Assembly: GCA_017871115.1 (NCBI GenBank)
Contig: JAFCIZ010000001.1
Location: 3,453,501-3,517,500, forward strand
Origin: Cunninghamella blakesleeana
Taxonomy: Eukaryota; Mucoromycota; Mucoromycetes; Mucorales; Cunninghamellaceae
Reading direction: 5' to 3'
DNA: 64,000 bases
Made by a program: the position numbers and the translations under genes. A model generated the notes under the pieces. That model was given only the letters and a program-made list of their open reading frames with translations. It was not told the origin of the DNA and searched no databases. This document shows, one piece after another, positions 27,101 through 43,938 of this stretch (its first letter is position 1; the number at the start of each line of letters is the position of its first letter).

Positions 27101-30100
27101 AATGTTATATGTGTTTATTTAAAATAGAATTGATAATATTATAATTTACCTTTTATAAAATCTTTAATTCTTGGATTTGAATAATCTTGTCCTGGAAAAA
27201 TTTCATAGCATTCACTTTTGGGTGAGAAATCTGTTAAATCGTGTGTATGAGTATCATAGCGACTATTATATATTGATATATATACAAGAAAATGGAAAAA
27301 AGAAAAGAGATAATAAGAGTAGTAAGTAAATAATTATAATAGAATAACATATAGATAAAAAAAATAACTTAATCTTACCCAAAACATAAATCCAAACCAC
27401 CAATAAAGGCTAATCGACAATCAATAACAAGAATTTTCTAATTAAAAGCATAATGTTTATAATATTTTGAATTAATGTATTAATAATGCTTATTTTTATA
27501 CATGCATTGGAAATTATATAATCTTTTATACCAACAGTCTCATTATATATTTATTATTTTTATTATTATTAATTCAATACTTACTTCATGGTGAGCCCAT
27601 AAAGGTGATGTGAGATCAGAATGGCGTAAAACTATCAATTAATAATAATAATAAATAAATAAATAAATAATAAATAAGTTGGGTAAGTAAACCAAGTAAT
27701 ACAACTGTACCTGTAGCTTAACCACTATCGAAAAATTTACCTTTAATATTTCTATGTAGGTTGTGTAACCAATCTCTTGTATGCTGCGAATCCAGTGGTA
27801 ATGCTACAGACATATTCTTATAGATGACAATATAAATCATAACACCTTCTGTCGCTTTTCTTTTTAGTAGTCTATCAAGACGATACTCTTCATTTCCCTT
27901 TGGAGGTCTTCGTAAATACTATTATATAAAGGAAAAAGGAAAAGAAAAAAAAAGATAAAGATTAAAAAAATTAAAACTGAAATAAAACGTGTAGTGTATA
28001 CGAGATGCTGATGGTATAAACTTACTAGCTCAGGACTCTATTAAAAAATAAAATAAAAAAAGATAAAATAGCAATTTAGCTAAATCATTACATAACTTTT
28101 ATTTCTCTTTATTTTTATTTTTTTAAAAAAAAGGATCTCTATATGATATTTACCAACCACCAATCTTCAATATAAATTTCAGATTTTGCAGACAATAAGG
28201 CTTCGGCTACAGCTTCAAAATATTCTATATTTTTTTTAAATATATATATACAAATATATAATATCATATCAATCAACCATACAAACAAAAGTTTCTATTC
28301 CATTCCTTTATTTTTACTATTATTATTTCTATTTGTTTATAGATCGTTATTTTTTTTTACCATGCCCGTCCACAAACCATTTCACTTTTGCATTTTGCCT
28401 AATTGGTGCATAGGATTTATAACGATGTTCTCTAACCCAAGGACTTTCATCTTGAATTTTTTCTAAGCATTCCATCCATTCTTCCATATGCTTATTTGTT
28501 GGTCCCTTTACTTCGATTCTTCTTGTTGAGTTAGATATAGTGATATGAGTTTGATGGTATGGTGCAAAGGATATAATACTGCGTTTTATTTTTAAATGAG
28601 AATCGAATAATAATATATCTGATGGTAAAGTAGATCCAACATCTTTTGATATAGCTATATATCTAATAAATATAATTATAAATATAAAATGAAAATGAAA
28701 AAAAATGAACGATTTTTTGATTTTTTTTCTTTTTTTCTTTTTTTTTTCATCACTATAGCCAAATTTATATATATATGAAAACAATGACTTACGAATCACG
28801 TAATATAAACCAATCTTTTGTCCAATGATTAACCCATTTAATAGCATTTCTTAATTTCAAAGATCTAGGATTAATTTTATGCTCAATATAACCTTCTTTC
28901 CCTTTCCAACCCATATCTTTTACAATACTTATTGCACCAATTTCTAAAAATTCACAAAGATCATAATTAACTACTAATCTTGAATTGTGTACTAAGTCTT
29001 TTAAATATTGCTCTAATGCTGCTCTTCTTTTATTTGTCACATTAGTCCATAATTCATCATCATCCTCATCTCCTCCACCTCTGGTGATACGCATAGATGT
29101 TAATGCTGCATTGCATAAATGAGCCAGCTGACTTGGAAAAGAGGGTGGTGTTTCTAAATGGCTACCAATACCTGCTGCCTTGAATTTTAATGTTAAATGT
29201 AAATTATAAAATTCAATAATGGTTCGTTTAATTACCCATTTGATTTCCCCATAATGCAATTCAATTTTAAATGTCCATAATCTTGTTGAACTTTGATCAA
29301 TTTCTGAATCGGTGATGGCTACTTGTAATATATCAAAAAGAATAGGTGGCTACGTAAAAGTAAATTAGATGAAAAAATAAATGTATACCAACATGATTCA
29401 TGATCATCATTATATAAATTTCTATATTTAGATATTTGTTTTATATATATATAATTATATTTTTTTTTAATATATATTTAGTGACCTACAGCACGTCTAC
29501 CATGTTCATCTTTAGAAAAAAAAGAGATGTGCGGTACAGCAAATAAAGGAGGATAATAAGGTACCAAAGGATACTTTGTCCACATATGAGGCGCCATACT
29601 TGCTCGGCGATTATGGTTTGAAGTAAGACTATTATTGATACGCATTTTTTCCATAGCATTGGTTTTTCCATCGTCTGATAATTATATTGTACATATAAAA
29701 AAAAAGATAGAGAGAAAAGTTAGATCCTACTCAAAGAATTTTTTTTTTCGCTCTTTTAATTATTATATATATGCACGTATAGCTTACTCTGATCACTATC
29801 TTCACGCGTGATACCAGCCATTGGAAGAAAAGTAACATTATTTTTAACAGGATGATCTGGTGACACTTTATTATTAATATTATTATTGGCATTATTAAAA
29901 TTGGATGGTAATATAGGATGAGGGCGATCTAAAGGATGTGTAAATAATTCTTGGTTTCTATAATTATTTTCATTTTCATTATTATTATTGTTATTATTAT
30001 TATTATTATTATTAATATTAGTGTTGTTATCATTATCATTATCATGATAATAATTGGGTTGAATAGTTGTACTAGATTGAATATCTATTTTATAATGCTG

Positions 30101-30733
30101 CTGCTCATGCTGCTGCTGTTGTTGATTTATTGTATAATGCTGATTTACACAATGATCATCATTTTTTGGATAGTTTTCTGCATTGTTGTTATTATTTGTA
30201 TAATTATCTTCATCAGACTCAAATGGATGTTCAAAATAGCTTGGCTTTAATTCAGCCATTTTCACTGCATGAGCATTTTTTTTAACAACTTCGTCTATAG
30301 AGGGTAAATGATCATCCATAGCAGGAGGGATAGGTATATTAAGCATTAATTGCTTTTCATGTTCTGTAGGTTGTAAAGGGGTTCCTGTTCTAATAGCATG
30401 TTCTGGTGTTCCTTCATTACGTTGAATATTAACAGACATACGTCTTATTAAGGAGTGCCATTGTTTTGCCAAGTAAGTTGATTCTTCTTCACTTAGATCT
30501 TGTGAATTACTATTACTTTTATTTGACGAAGAAGACATATGACTACTATTATCTAAAAAACTAACATTATGTCGTTGTGCATAATTATGGATAGTATGAA
30601 GGCCAAAGGTAAAACTATGATGGTGAGCTTCATCCTCTCCTTCTTGTTGTTGATAAGAATCTGTTCTTTTTAGTTGATCGTTTTTTTCTTTTTCAATAAA
30701 GTATTCCACATTATCTGCTATTGGATTAGACAT
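24198..30733 (-). CDS. PLD1: PX-PH phospholipase D
   Basis: Twenty exons: 30733-29788, 29674-29490, 29349-28793, 28662-28361, 28224-28154, 28037-28026, 27918-27741, 27631-27585, 27437-27379, 27262-27150, 27032-26956, 26839-26633, 26533-26458, 26357-26308, 26210-26083, 25962-25259, 25136-25121, 25016-24932, 24749-24506 and 24415-24198, giving 1424 residues. Order: disordered N-terminus of about 350 residues; PX region (from PPILFDILQVAITDSE); PH region (KWVNHWTKDWFILRDS ... MEEWMECLEKIQ); EDWWLSPELYLRRPP; first HKD (HHEKILVIDCRLAFIGGLDL); WHDVHVAMVGTPARDIARHF; ENQFFITA; SVAQYQYMSISRG; second HKD (YIHSKLMIIDD then GSANLNDRSQLGNRDSEIAV). It hydrolyses phosphatidylcholine to phosphatidic acid at membranes. 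Two exons are only 12 and 16 nt. About 170 Asn/Ser-rich residues are inserted just before the second HKD. Very confident on family. Confidence 0.94.
25121..25136 (-). other. 16-nt micro-exon of PLD
   Basis: CTAATCTTAATGACAG, bounded by an upstream AG and downstream GTAAAA on the minus strand. It supplies the centre of the GSANLNDRSQLG signature of the second catalytic half. Skipping it would break frame. Confidence 0.8.
28026..28037 (-). other. 12-nt micro-exon of PLD
   Basis: AGTCCTGAGCTA, bounded by AG and GTAAGT, adds Ser-Pro-Glu-Leu to give the conserved WWLSPELYLRRPP. In-frame, so skipping would remove four residues without a frameshift. Confidence 0.8.
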
Positions 30734-30907
30734 TATAGTAACATATGTAATAAGATTATTGTGGGTATAATTTTATGAAATATTGTAAAAATAAATATAA
30801 ATATTGGTATTTTATGAAAAAAATAAAATAAAAGTAACGAAGAGAAGAAAGAGAAAGATATAAAAAAATGAAAAAGCTTAATTTCTTATTTTTTCTGCTT
30901 TAATACA

Positions 30908-30918
30908 TTTAAATCCCG
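30908..30918 (-). promoter_or_regulatory. CGGGATTTAAA promoter motif (PLD)
   Basis: Minus-strand, sense copy 174 bp before the PLD ATG. The extended form GCGGGATTTAAA is identical to the copy before the Sds3-like gene. Confidence 0.5.
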
Positions 30919-31425
30919 CATTTTTTTCCTTTTACTATTTTGGTTGAATGTTTTTTTTTTAAGAAACTGATCTTGATGAAAACTAATATTTCCACAATTA
31001 TTTATTTTTATTAGGTGTTTATATTATATATAATAAATTTTATATCTAACTTCTATATTAAACATTTATCTTTTTCATTTTTCATTTTTTATGTTTTATT
31101 GACTCATTGTTTCAAATCATACATACGTACTACTATTTTTGTTTATTTTTCATAATAATAAAAATAATAATAATGGTATTTATTTATTTATTTGATTGAT
31201 CTTTCGTTGCACAATAGTTCCCGTTAAAAAAATGGCAATTTGTTTATTTTTATTACTGTTATGTTATTTCCTTCGATCAAAATAATAATAATAATAATGA
31301 TAGTGATGGTGATATAAGATTTATTATTAGTGAAAAAAATAAAAAGAAAAGAAGCAAACTATATGATAATAAAAATATACATTTTGTGTTGCCATATTGA
31401 AGGATGCGAAGCCGAGCGTAGCTTC

Positions 31426-31436
31426 CGGACTTTAAA
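31426..31436 (+). promoter_or_regulatory. CGGACTTTAAA promoter motif (CaM kinase)
   Basis: Sense copy 167 bp before the kinase ATG. It shares TCCGGACTTTAAAT with the RAB3GAP1 promoter copy, a 14-base identity. Confidence 0.5.
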
Positions 31437-31603
31437 TTTTCACAAGAGGGAAGATTTTCCTTTTTTTAAAGCGCTTCCTTTTTTTTTTTCTTTCCCTTCT
31501 TCTTTACTTTTTTTTATTATTAAAAATATATATATAGAAAAAAACATTAAAAAAATAAAAATATACTATTTATAATAATAATAATAAAAAGAATATTAAT
31601 AAC

Positions 31604-33499
<1,896 letters not shown>

Positions 33500-33657
33500 A
33501 AATTGCTTTTTTTTTAATATAATTTATTTAAAAACAATAGTAATAATAAAAAAATAAAAAAAATACATGGCTATAAAATTAAAATTCTTTACTTTATTTG
33601 TAATTTCTTTTTTCATATAATAAATGATTAAATTGTATTACACTCTATATTAATTTT

Positions 33658-34559
33658 CTATTTCTTTTTCTTTGACATTTCTTTAACCCAATTTTGATAT
33701 TCCCATTCAATAACATTATCAATTTGACGCATGTCTTTTAAATACACCCATTTTGCTAATGAAGTATCTATTAAGCGATCGATATATCCATAACTTCGTA
33801 TTAATTCTACTAATTGATACCATATACACCCAAAGATTATACCAATAATACTACCAACAAAAACCTGTCCTGAACTATGATAACCTAAATAAACTCTTTT
33901 TTAAATAATAATAATAATAATAAGAACAAATAGCACGATTATTATTTTTTATATATATGCATCATATATCTACTATATATTTATATTACCTTGATTGGCA
34001 AACGATTATTGACATTAAAATCAAAGCAAAAATATAAAATCCTTTCCAAATTGATGAGCTTAATTGAATATGCCTTAATAAATATATTGCTCCAAAAGTT
34101 GTAAAATACCAAACAAACTGTGCATGACTTGAAGGCATTCCGTAACCAGTACCAAGACCAAGATGAACTAAAGAGTAAAAAATAAAATGAAGAAAAGGTG
34201 AATAATATATAAAAATATATAAATGCCTCAAATAAAGTATATATGTAAATGTATACAGTATTAACATTATTATTATTATTACTGATGTTGCTATTTTATT
34301 ATTTACAGTTAGGTCGTGCTATTTGAAAGTATTCTTTTAATATAGCGTTCACGATTTCATTAGCTAGTTGACCTATTCCCATTAATATTATAGCTATTTC
34401 CCTTCTTGATAAAACAACAGATGCATAAAATATGATTATTGCTAGAGGTATAAGCGTGATATAGGCAAAAATATAAGAAATAGGATCTTGAGTATTAAAC
34501 TGAACATGAGTAAGTGATAAAGAGGCCAACAAATCAATGTCATGTCCAAGATGTGGCAT
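33658..34559 (-). CDS. CAX4: Dolichyldiphosphatase (PAP2 family)
   Basis: Three exons, 34559-34307, 34167-33990 and 33895-33658 (TAG), giving 222 residues. The three PAP2 phosphatase motifs are visible: KEYFQIARP (K-x6-RP), YGMPSSHAQF (PSxH) and SRVYLGYHS (SR-x5-H, split by the second intron). LGLGTGYGMPSSHAQF and the short length with four to five hydrophobic segments point to the DOLPP1/Cax4 subfamily, which dephosphorylates dolichyl pyrophosphate on the lumenal side of the ER and recycles the carrier used by oligosaccharyltransferase. The C-terminus is lysine-rich (EMSKKKK), consistent with ER retention. The 3' end lies about 160 bp from the convergent CaM kinase stop. Strong call. Confidence 0.92.
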
Positions 34560-34983
34560 TGTTATTAAATCGCTTTATTTTTTTTTAGAGAAAAAAAAGA
34601 ATTGCCTTTTATTTTAAAAAAAAAAAAATGAAGTTTTATAGCTGAATTTAAAAATCTTTTATTACCAAAAAAAAAAAAAAAACTTGACTTCCATTATATT
34701 AAGATATTAGTTAGATGATGGAAAGTTTATAAAAATTACTAGTTTCCTTTTATGGGATTCAAAAATATCGTGATGAACACTGTGAAAACTTTTTTATTTT
34801 TTCATTTTAAAAAGAAATGAGATGATAAAATATAAAACATGAAAATATACATAATTGAAAGTGAAAAAAAATGATATTATGAAAAGATAATAGAAAGAAA
34901 TAATAAGAATAATAATCTAAAAAATTGGTTTGATACTTCATTTTCGTAAATATGTGTGTATGCACTTTTTTTTTTTAAAAAAT
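34560..34983. other. Intergenic, dolichyldiphosphatase promoter / ACH1 3' flank
   Basis: 424 bp between two minus-strand genes. Poly-A and poly-T tracts; no gene and no recognisable promoter motif. Confidence 0.65.
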
Positions 34984-37413
<2,430 letters not shown>

Positions 37414-38312
37414 CTTGTAAAATTAAATATATTAAGGGATAGACTTTTTTTAAAAAAAAATAAAAAAAAATAAAGTGTTTAATAGAATATAGAAAAGAAA
37501 AGAAAGTAGAAGTGAAGAAAAAACTTTTAGAAAAATATAAAAAATGCGGGCGGTGTTTAAATCAATTTCCTTTTTTTATTTATTACCTTGTTTTATTTAA
37601 TATTTTATGTTTTAAAAAATAAATAATTATAATAATTCATTATATTTATTTTATAAAATCCATTCTATTTTATACATACATACATTTCTTTAATAAATAT
37701 ATACTAGTATTATTGTTATATTATTTCATATATATGTATATAAATTATTCTACCGGATAAATGCTATTGCGCATGATCGGAACACAAGTAAAATAACGGA
37801 GCTCCAGTTGCATATTAGTGCTTATTTCTATATCACTTCGTTTAAACGTGCTTCCGGTAATTATTTATTTAATTAGATTGGTTTTGTTTATATTAGTTCT
37901 ATCAAGATTATTTTTCTATATAATGTGGGGATTGCTCTTTTTTTTAAAAAAAAAAAATAACCCCAGATTTCTTTTTCTTTTTTTGTTTTAGATTTAACAT
38001 TCGATTCATTAATTGTAATTGCCATGATTACACGATAAAATATTAAAGTATTTTATATAATTTTATTCCAATATACTTTTAATACTTATATACATATAAA
38101 AATCAATCACTATTTATTTATTTATTGTTGATTGATGAAGTTTATTTTTTTCAGATTAAAGTAAATCTGAAACATAGATATAAAAAATGAGCGATACTAT
38201 TGAAAGATCAAATTCAGCACGTTCTTTCTTTTTTTCGACTGCGATCACAAGTTGAGATATATTAATATTAATAAAAAAAGCGGATCAATATATATATATA
38301 TATATATATATT

Positions 38313-38625
38313 ACAAATATCTCAGCTTTACATTATGATATTTTGCTTCCATCTTTTTACCAGTTTATAAGTGAATACTGAGCTACAATATATTCATTTT
38401 GATCATTTTTCTAAATAGTAACTACACTAATTTTTTTTTTTTTTTTCAGTATTTCTCGATATATTATTATATAATTTCGGTGAAAATTTTTAATTCATTC
38501 GTATATATATTGTGCAAATATCCCAATTTTTTTCTAAGATTATCCTACTTCAATTCTTTGGCCAATTCATTAGTGAACATTAAGCTACAATATTTATAAT
38601 ATGTCCATTTCTGACGATTTTTTTA
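38313..38625. repeat. Diverged tandem duplication, spacing about 200 bp
   Basis: Two segments, about 38313-38420 and 38513-38625, share collinear sequence: CAAATATC...CTTC, then a CCA..TT-TAGTGAA block, then AAGCTACAATAT/GAGCTACAATAT. Spacing between equivalent bases is close to 200. Function unknown; could be an old repeat unit. Confidence 0.45.
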
Positions 38626-40370
38626 TTACTTTTATTTTATTTTTAGTGGTGATTATTTAATAAGAAATAATTATATTTTTATAATTCATTTAACTTTTCA
38701 AGCGAGATATCTAGATTAGTATAGGTCTTTTTTTAAAATAGTATATTTACACTTAAATGCCATAAACAAAAAATATGTAAAAAAAAATAGACCTCGTACG
38801 TAATAACCCACCATACACCAGTGTATGTAAAGTCATTGAAATAAAGTTTGGTTTTTAATAAATTATTCATTTATCTTGTTTTTCACATTTATATAAAAAT
38901 AAATTTTTTTATGACATTTATTATTTCAATTATTGGTTGATTTTCCCTTTAAAGATATATTTTCTCATATTGGTAATATTTATCATTTTTTTTCCTTGCT
39001 ATTTTTCTTATGATATATTATTTTATTTTATATAATCATATACTAAAATATAAATATAGATTCTCTTTATGTGTGTAAAAGATATTAAAAAGCATAAGGC
39101 TGATTGGAACGTTTATTACCATTTATGGAACTTGGGACTTTGGTTGAACCTAAATTTACTTAAACTCATGAAAATCTGATAATATGTATGTAGAGTAATG
39201 AAATGGGATAAAAAAGAAAAAGAAAAGGTATCTAATAGATTCTAATCATTATTTATATTTATTTATATCTTTTTTTTAAAAAAAATAATCTTGACATCTA
39301 TCTATCAATAATAATAACTATCATCTCTTTTTTTTTTAAAAAAAAGGCTGAGTTTGGTTATCTTATAATACTACCACTATGTAAATCTATCGATTTAGCA
39401 GAAATCTGGTTAGTACCTTCGATCTTTTTTATTCTCCTGATTTTTTTTCCCAAACACACAAAAAAATCGTGATTTCTTATACACATATACTTTTTTAAAT
39501 CTCCCATGAAGTTCACACCAATTTTAAACTTTTATTTATTTTATTTATTTTCCTAAGTTAGTTTTTTTACAAGCTTTTAACATTTTTATTTCATAAGAAA
39601 ATATTAAAATCTAAGTAAAATGAGGATGTAATACAAATATATATATATATATATATATATATTTGTATCTTATAGTAATAAGAACGAGAAATGCGTAATA
39701 AAGACAACAATCAATTAATTATTTATTTTATTTTATCCTGGTAAATAATAGTAATAATAATAATAATAATGGTCATTAAAATAAAATCATTGACGAGTCT
39801 GATGATATATCATTGATAAACTTTTAAGTGTTTCTATAAATGTATATATAATATCTACGTATATATTATTATTATAAAAAACAATGATACCTTCTTTTAT
39901 GAAAAAATTGTAAAATGCGGGGAGAATATCTATATTGGAATTTTTTAAAAAAATAAAGATGTGTGTAACCAGGGCAATAATTAATATATTTTAACGTGAT
40001 TTTGGGGTTTTTATTATATTAATATTAAATTTTATTTTTTTATCTACCTACACATAATTTGGGGGGTTATTTACCGTATTTTTTTAAAGTTATGGATCGA
40101 ATAAAATGACACTTTGCGGGTATTGAATCTTTTTTTTTTTTTTTCACATCACCATTTCGAATTGCTGATACCATTAGTTTTGCTTATAAATGCTTATTCC
40201 TTGAACTTTATTGTTATATATATCTATATTCATGGCCAAGAAAAAAAAAAAATCTAAACATTCATCTACTTTGTAAAACAATAAAAAAGAAATAAAAATA
40301 GTAGTTTTGATTAATTAACTATGGATTGTAACACGATATAGACTATTCTCCACATTATAAAAAAAAAGGC

Positions 40371-40378
40371 TATATATA
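40371..40378 (+). promoter_or_regulatory. TATA box of first lipase
   Basis: GGCTATATATACC, 158 bp before the ATG, followed by an A/T-rich leader. Inferred from sequence and position. Confidence 0.4.
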
Positions 40379-40535
40379 CCCACACTTGCAACGTCAAAAA
40401 AATAAAAAAAAAACACATCTTTTCTCTCTTATTTCTTTTTTTTAACAAACAAAATTAATATAGTTATTATATTACTACCCTTTCCATTCTTTATTAACAC
40501 TCATCACAAGTTATAATAATAATATTAATTAAAAA

Positions 40536-41176
40536 ATGAAGGCTCAATTTTTGATTCCATTGACAATAGCTTCTTTGTTATTTTCTTCTTCTATGGTTCA
40601 AGCATTACCAATGAATACTGATCTTGATAAAAGAGCTGATTTACCACCTTTGATCCCATCACGTATTCAACCAGTCAGTGTTATCCCACCATTTGACTTA
40701 TCATTAGAAAAGTCTGCAGGCAGTGCTAATGGAGCAATCCCAAGTGGTACCGAACAAGAAGGCGGCTTTGCTGTTGAATTACCTCAAAACATTTCCAAAG
40801 TCATTCCCAATTTAGCTGGTGTATCTCAAGCTTCACAAGAGCAAGTTAATTCTGTTTATTTTTATGCTGAATTATCAGCTAATGCTTACTGTAAACAAGT
40901 TACTCCTCTTGGTGTTTGGCTTTGTCCTCATTGTAAAACTGCTTTATCTGATGCTAAAATTGAAAAGACCTTCTTTTCCATACTCGCTGATACACATGGC
41001 TACATCATTACTAGTGCTAGTAAAAAAACTATTTTCCTTGCATTTAGAGGTAATATTAATATTACAATTAGCAATAAAAAAATAATAGTAAGAGCAAAAA
41101 ATAAAAAGTAAATATCATTAATTAACATATACTTTTTTTCTTATAGGAACCAATTCTTTCAGAAGTTTCTTTGTTG

Positions 41177-41215
<39 letters not shown>

Positions 41216-42293
41216 TTGATAATATTGATATTTTTTTTTATATACTTACAATTTTATTTATATGATTATATATAGGACTTGAATTTCATTCTTGAAGATT
41301 ATCCTGCTGTAAAAGGAACTAAAGTTCATCCTGTAAGAAATCAATAATATACAACTTAATAATAAAAATGATTATTTTAATAGCACTAACAACGTATGCA
41401 TTACTTTATTTATATAATAATATAATAGGGTTTTTACAAGTCTTACGTTGAAGTTCAAAATACAGTTATCGAAACCATGGGATCACTTATTCAAAAATAT
41501 CCTGACTATAAAGTCTCTGTAGTTGGGTAAATATATACATTTATATTTATTTATATTTCAAAAAATTGATGATTATGATAATGATTATTAAAGTACTAAA
41601 TTATCATACATGTTCGTATTGATTTAGACACTCTCTTGGCGGTGCTCAAGCTGAATTAGCTACTTTAGATTTATACCAACGCTTCCAACAACTTACCCCT
41701 GATAATTTACGTTTAGATACTGTAGGTCAACCTCGTGTTGGTAATCCAAATTATGCTGCCTACTTCCTTAGTACAAAGATTGGTAAAACTAGAACTGTTC
41801 ATAAATCTGACCGTAAGTAACTATTTATTATTAGTATATATATAAATTAATCAAATATAAAATATAAAATTAATTTTTTTTCTTTTTCTTTTTCTTGTTC
41901 TAAACAGTCGTTCCTCATCTTCCTCCTATGGCCAATAGTTACCTCCATACAGGTACTGAATATTGGATTAAAGATGATGATAGCAAGTTAACTCGTAAGT
42001 ATAGTAAAATATAATGCTAACAATATATATATATATACACGATAATAATGTAAATAATTTATTTATTGTATTCATTTTACTTTATAGAAATTTGTGAAGC
42101 TACTTATGAATCTGCCTTCTGTTCCAACACAGCTGTTCCTTTCCTTACCATCATGGATCATTTATCGTAAGCATTTGACATATAATATCTATTTGAGCAT
42201 ATATATATATAAACTATTATATTTACATACTATCATTGCTATTATTATTTTTTAAATAGAAATTACAACATTAATGAAGGTCTTTGCCTTTAA
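40536..42293 (+). CDS. Secreted class 3 lipase, copy 1
   Basis: Eight exons: 40536-41049, 41147-41175, 41276-41332, 41429-41526, 41628-41812, 41908-41994, 42088-42166 and 42260-42293 (TAA), giving 360 residues. Signal peptide (MKAQFLIPLTIASLLFSSSM...ALP), then a propeptide of about 75 residues with a Kex2-type site after TDLDKR. The mature enzyme is of the Rhizomucor/Rhizopus triacylglycerol lipase family: GHSLGGAQ nucleophile elbow, Asp in HKSDLVPHLPP, His in MDHLS, and cysteines in YCKQ, CPHC, CEAT, FCSN and GLCL for the family disulphides. The lid segment after RGTN is SFRSFFVDL. It hydrolyses extracellular triglycerides. Intron positions and phases match the downstream copy exactly, so the two arose by tandem duplication. 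Confidence 0.95.
41179..41210. repeat. (TA)n microsatellite in lipase copy 1 intron 2
   Basis: About 16 TA units directly after the donor; lipase copy 2 has a shorter TA run at the same intron position. Confidence 0.85.
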
Positions 42294-43938
42294 ATATTCC
42301 ATATCAATTTTATAACCGTATTATCTCTTCTCCATTCCTTCTTCTTGTGGCTAGTCAACCATCAATTTCCCTTTTAAACTTTAAACTATCAAAAACAATC
42401 ATATATCGCGATTTTAGTAGTATTATTATTAGTACTATTACTTTTTTTATTATTAACATTATTTTATTATTATTATTTATCTACTGTGTGATCATACCAA
42501 ATATTATATAACAAAAAAAAAACTGAAATAAAGCCGGCTCTTGCGTTTTTTTTTTTAATTTTTTTTTTATATTAGCATCTTTTGACGATTGGTAATTAAA
42601 AGTATTTTATTTTGGCTGAATAGCGAAAAATATTTTTAAACTATAGCAGTAATAGTTGCCAAAAGCGAAATGAATACTTAAAGGGATTATTTGGTATTCA
42701 TATTATTATAATAGAACTAATATATTTGTTACTGGCTAATGTTTATTGCTGTCAATAACTGTATAGTCTATAAATGGGTTGATTACTTAATAAACTTTAA
42801 ATAGATTATACTTTAAAATTTTAAAAGTATCTATAATATTAATATTAATAATAATAATAAATAATAAATAATAATAGTACTAGTATATATAAAGAAATTA
42901 TATTGTTGTTATTTTTAAGATCGTTAAAAATTACGGGAAAGAGAGGGAAAAAAAATGGTTTTTATCATGAAAATAAAAATTTCAAAAGAAATGCGGAGTT
43001 TAAAATTATATTTTCTTTTTTTTGGTTGAATTTTATGCACGGTACGATGATTTGTTCAATTGAAGTATACCATGAACAATATATAAAGAGTTAGAAATTA
43101 ATATGAAGATATTTTATTTTACATATTCATATTTTGATTTTCTATAAAATTCTCGACTATGAAATAAAATAATTGAAAAATTAAATTCTTCATTTCCTTT
43201 TTAAAATAACAAAAAAAAAAAACGTGGGATTATAATACGTATGTATTCAACATGGTATCATTTAAAATACCTTATTTTTACTTTATTTTATTTTTTATGT
43301 TCTTGTATAACCGGCAAAACGATATTAATAATAGTAGTAAAAAAAATCCAATGGTAACAACAACTTACTAAGCATTTTATACAAGATCGCATTAAGATTA
43401 AAAAAAAAAAAGGAAAGAAAAACTATCTTTGGAAATAAAAGGCGATTTGTACCACAAAACTATCATTGGAATTACTATATTGCGATATGTAGCCATTTCT
43501 TTGGTTCCTTCGATATGCAACGGTGACAAAAAATCTATTCCTCCCCCCATTTAAACTCGATTTATGAATCATACGTTTTAATCCTCGATTTATATATATA
43601 TATATATATATAATATCTTGATAGATTAAACTATATATTTAATTAAGGGTATTTTTTTATTGTATTTAAAGAATTGCCAATTATATAAATTTGTAACACA
43701 ATTGAAAAAAAAAATTAAACATATTTAATGAATTTTTCCCCACATTACTATTTAAAATACGTAAAATAATGAGCAAGTGAAAATCAAACGATAAAATAAA
43801 TATTTTCTCTAATTTCGATTTTTTATAATATTCTTTTTATTATTATAATTATTTTCAATAAAGAGTTCTTTATAAATAAAGTTATTTATTCTCTTGTTTT
43901 TCCCCTTTCCATTCATTATCATTAAAATTAGAAAAAAA
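42294..43938. other. Intergenic region between the two lipases
   Basis: 1.6 kb without a convincing gene. A CGGAGTTTAAA element at 42994-43004 lies far (about 935 bp) from the second lipase. TATAAATA at 43871-43878 is the likely core promoter of copy 2. Confidence 0.55.
43871..43878 (+). promoter_or_regulatory. TATA box of second lipase
   Basis: TATAAATA 61 bp before the chosen ATG. Inferred from sequence and position. Confidence 0.4.

Larger units (their letters stand above)
30734..31603. other. Divergent promoter, PLD / CaM kinase
   Basis: 870 bp between two divergent starts. Each side has its own sense-oriented CGG..TTTAAA motif (30918-30908 for PLD, 31426-31436 for the kinase). The rest is AT-rich. 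Confidence 0.6.
37414..40535. other. Intergenic region, 3.1 kb, ACH1 promoter to lipase promoter
   Basis: Divergent interval without an open frame of coding character. Contains a GCGGGCGG..TTTAAAT patch at 37546-37562 near ACH1 in antisense orientation, TACCGGA inverted repeats around 37752 and 37855, a diverged tandem duplication at 38313-38625, several Tn-An blocks, TA runs at 38288-38311 and 39640-39662, and a TATA box before the lipase. Confidence 0.55.

Noticed and set aside
29951..30250. Open frame of 99 codons on the plus strand, Ile-rich
   Set aside because: It is the antisense of poly-Asn coding sequence in PLD exon 1.
37752..37862. TACCGGA inverted repeats about 110 bp apart as a possible miniature transposon
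   Set aside because: Arms match over only seven bases and no target-site duplication is visible.
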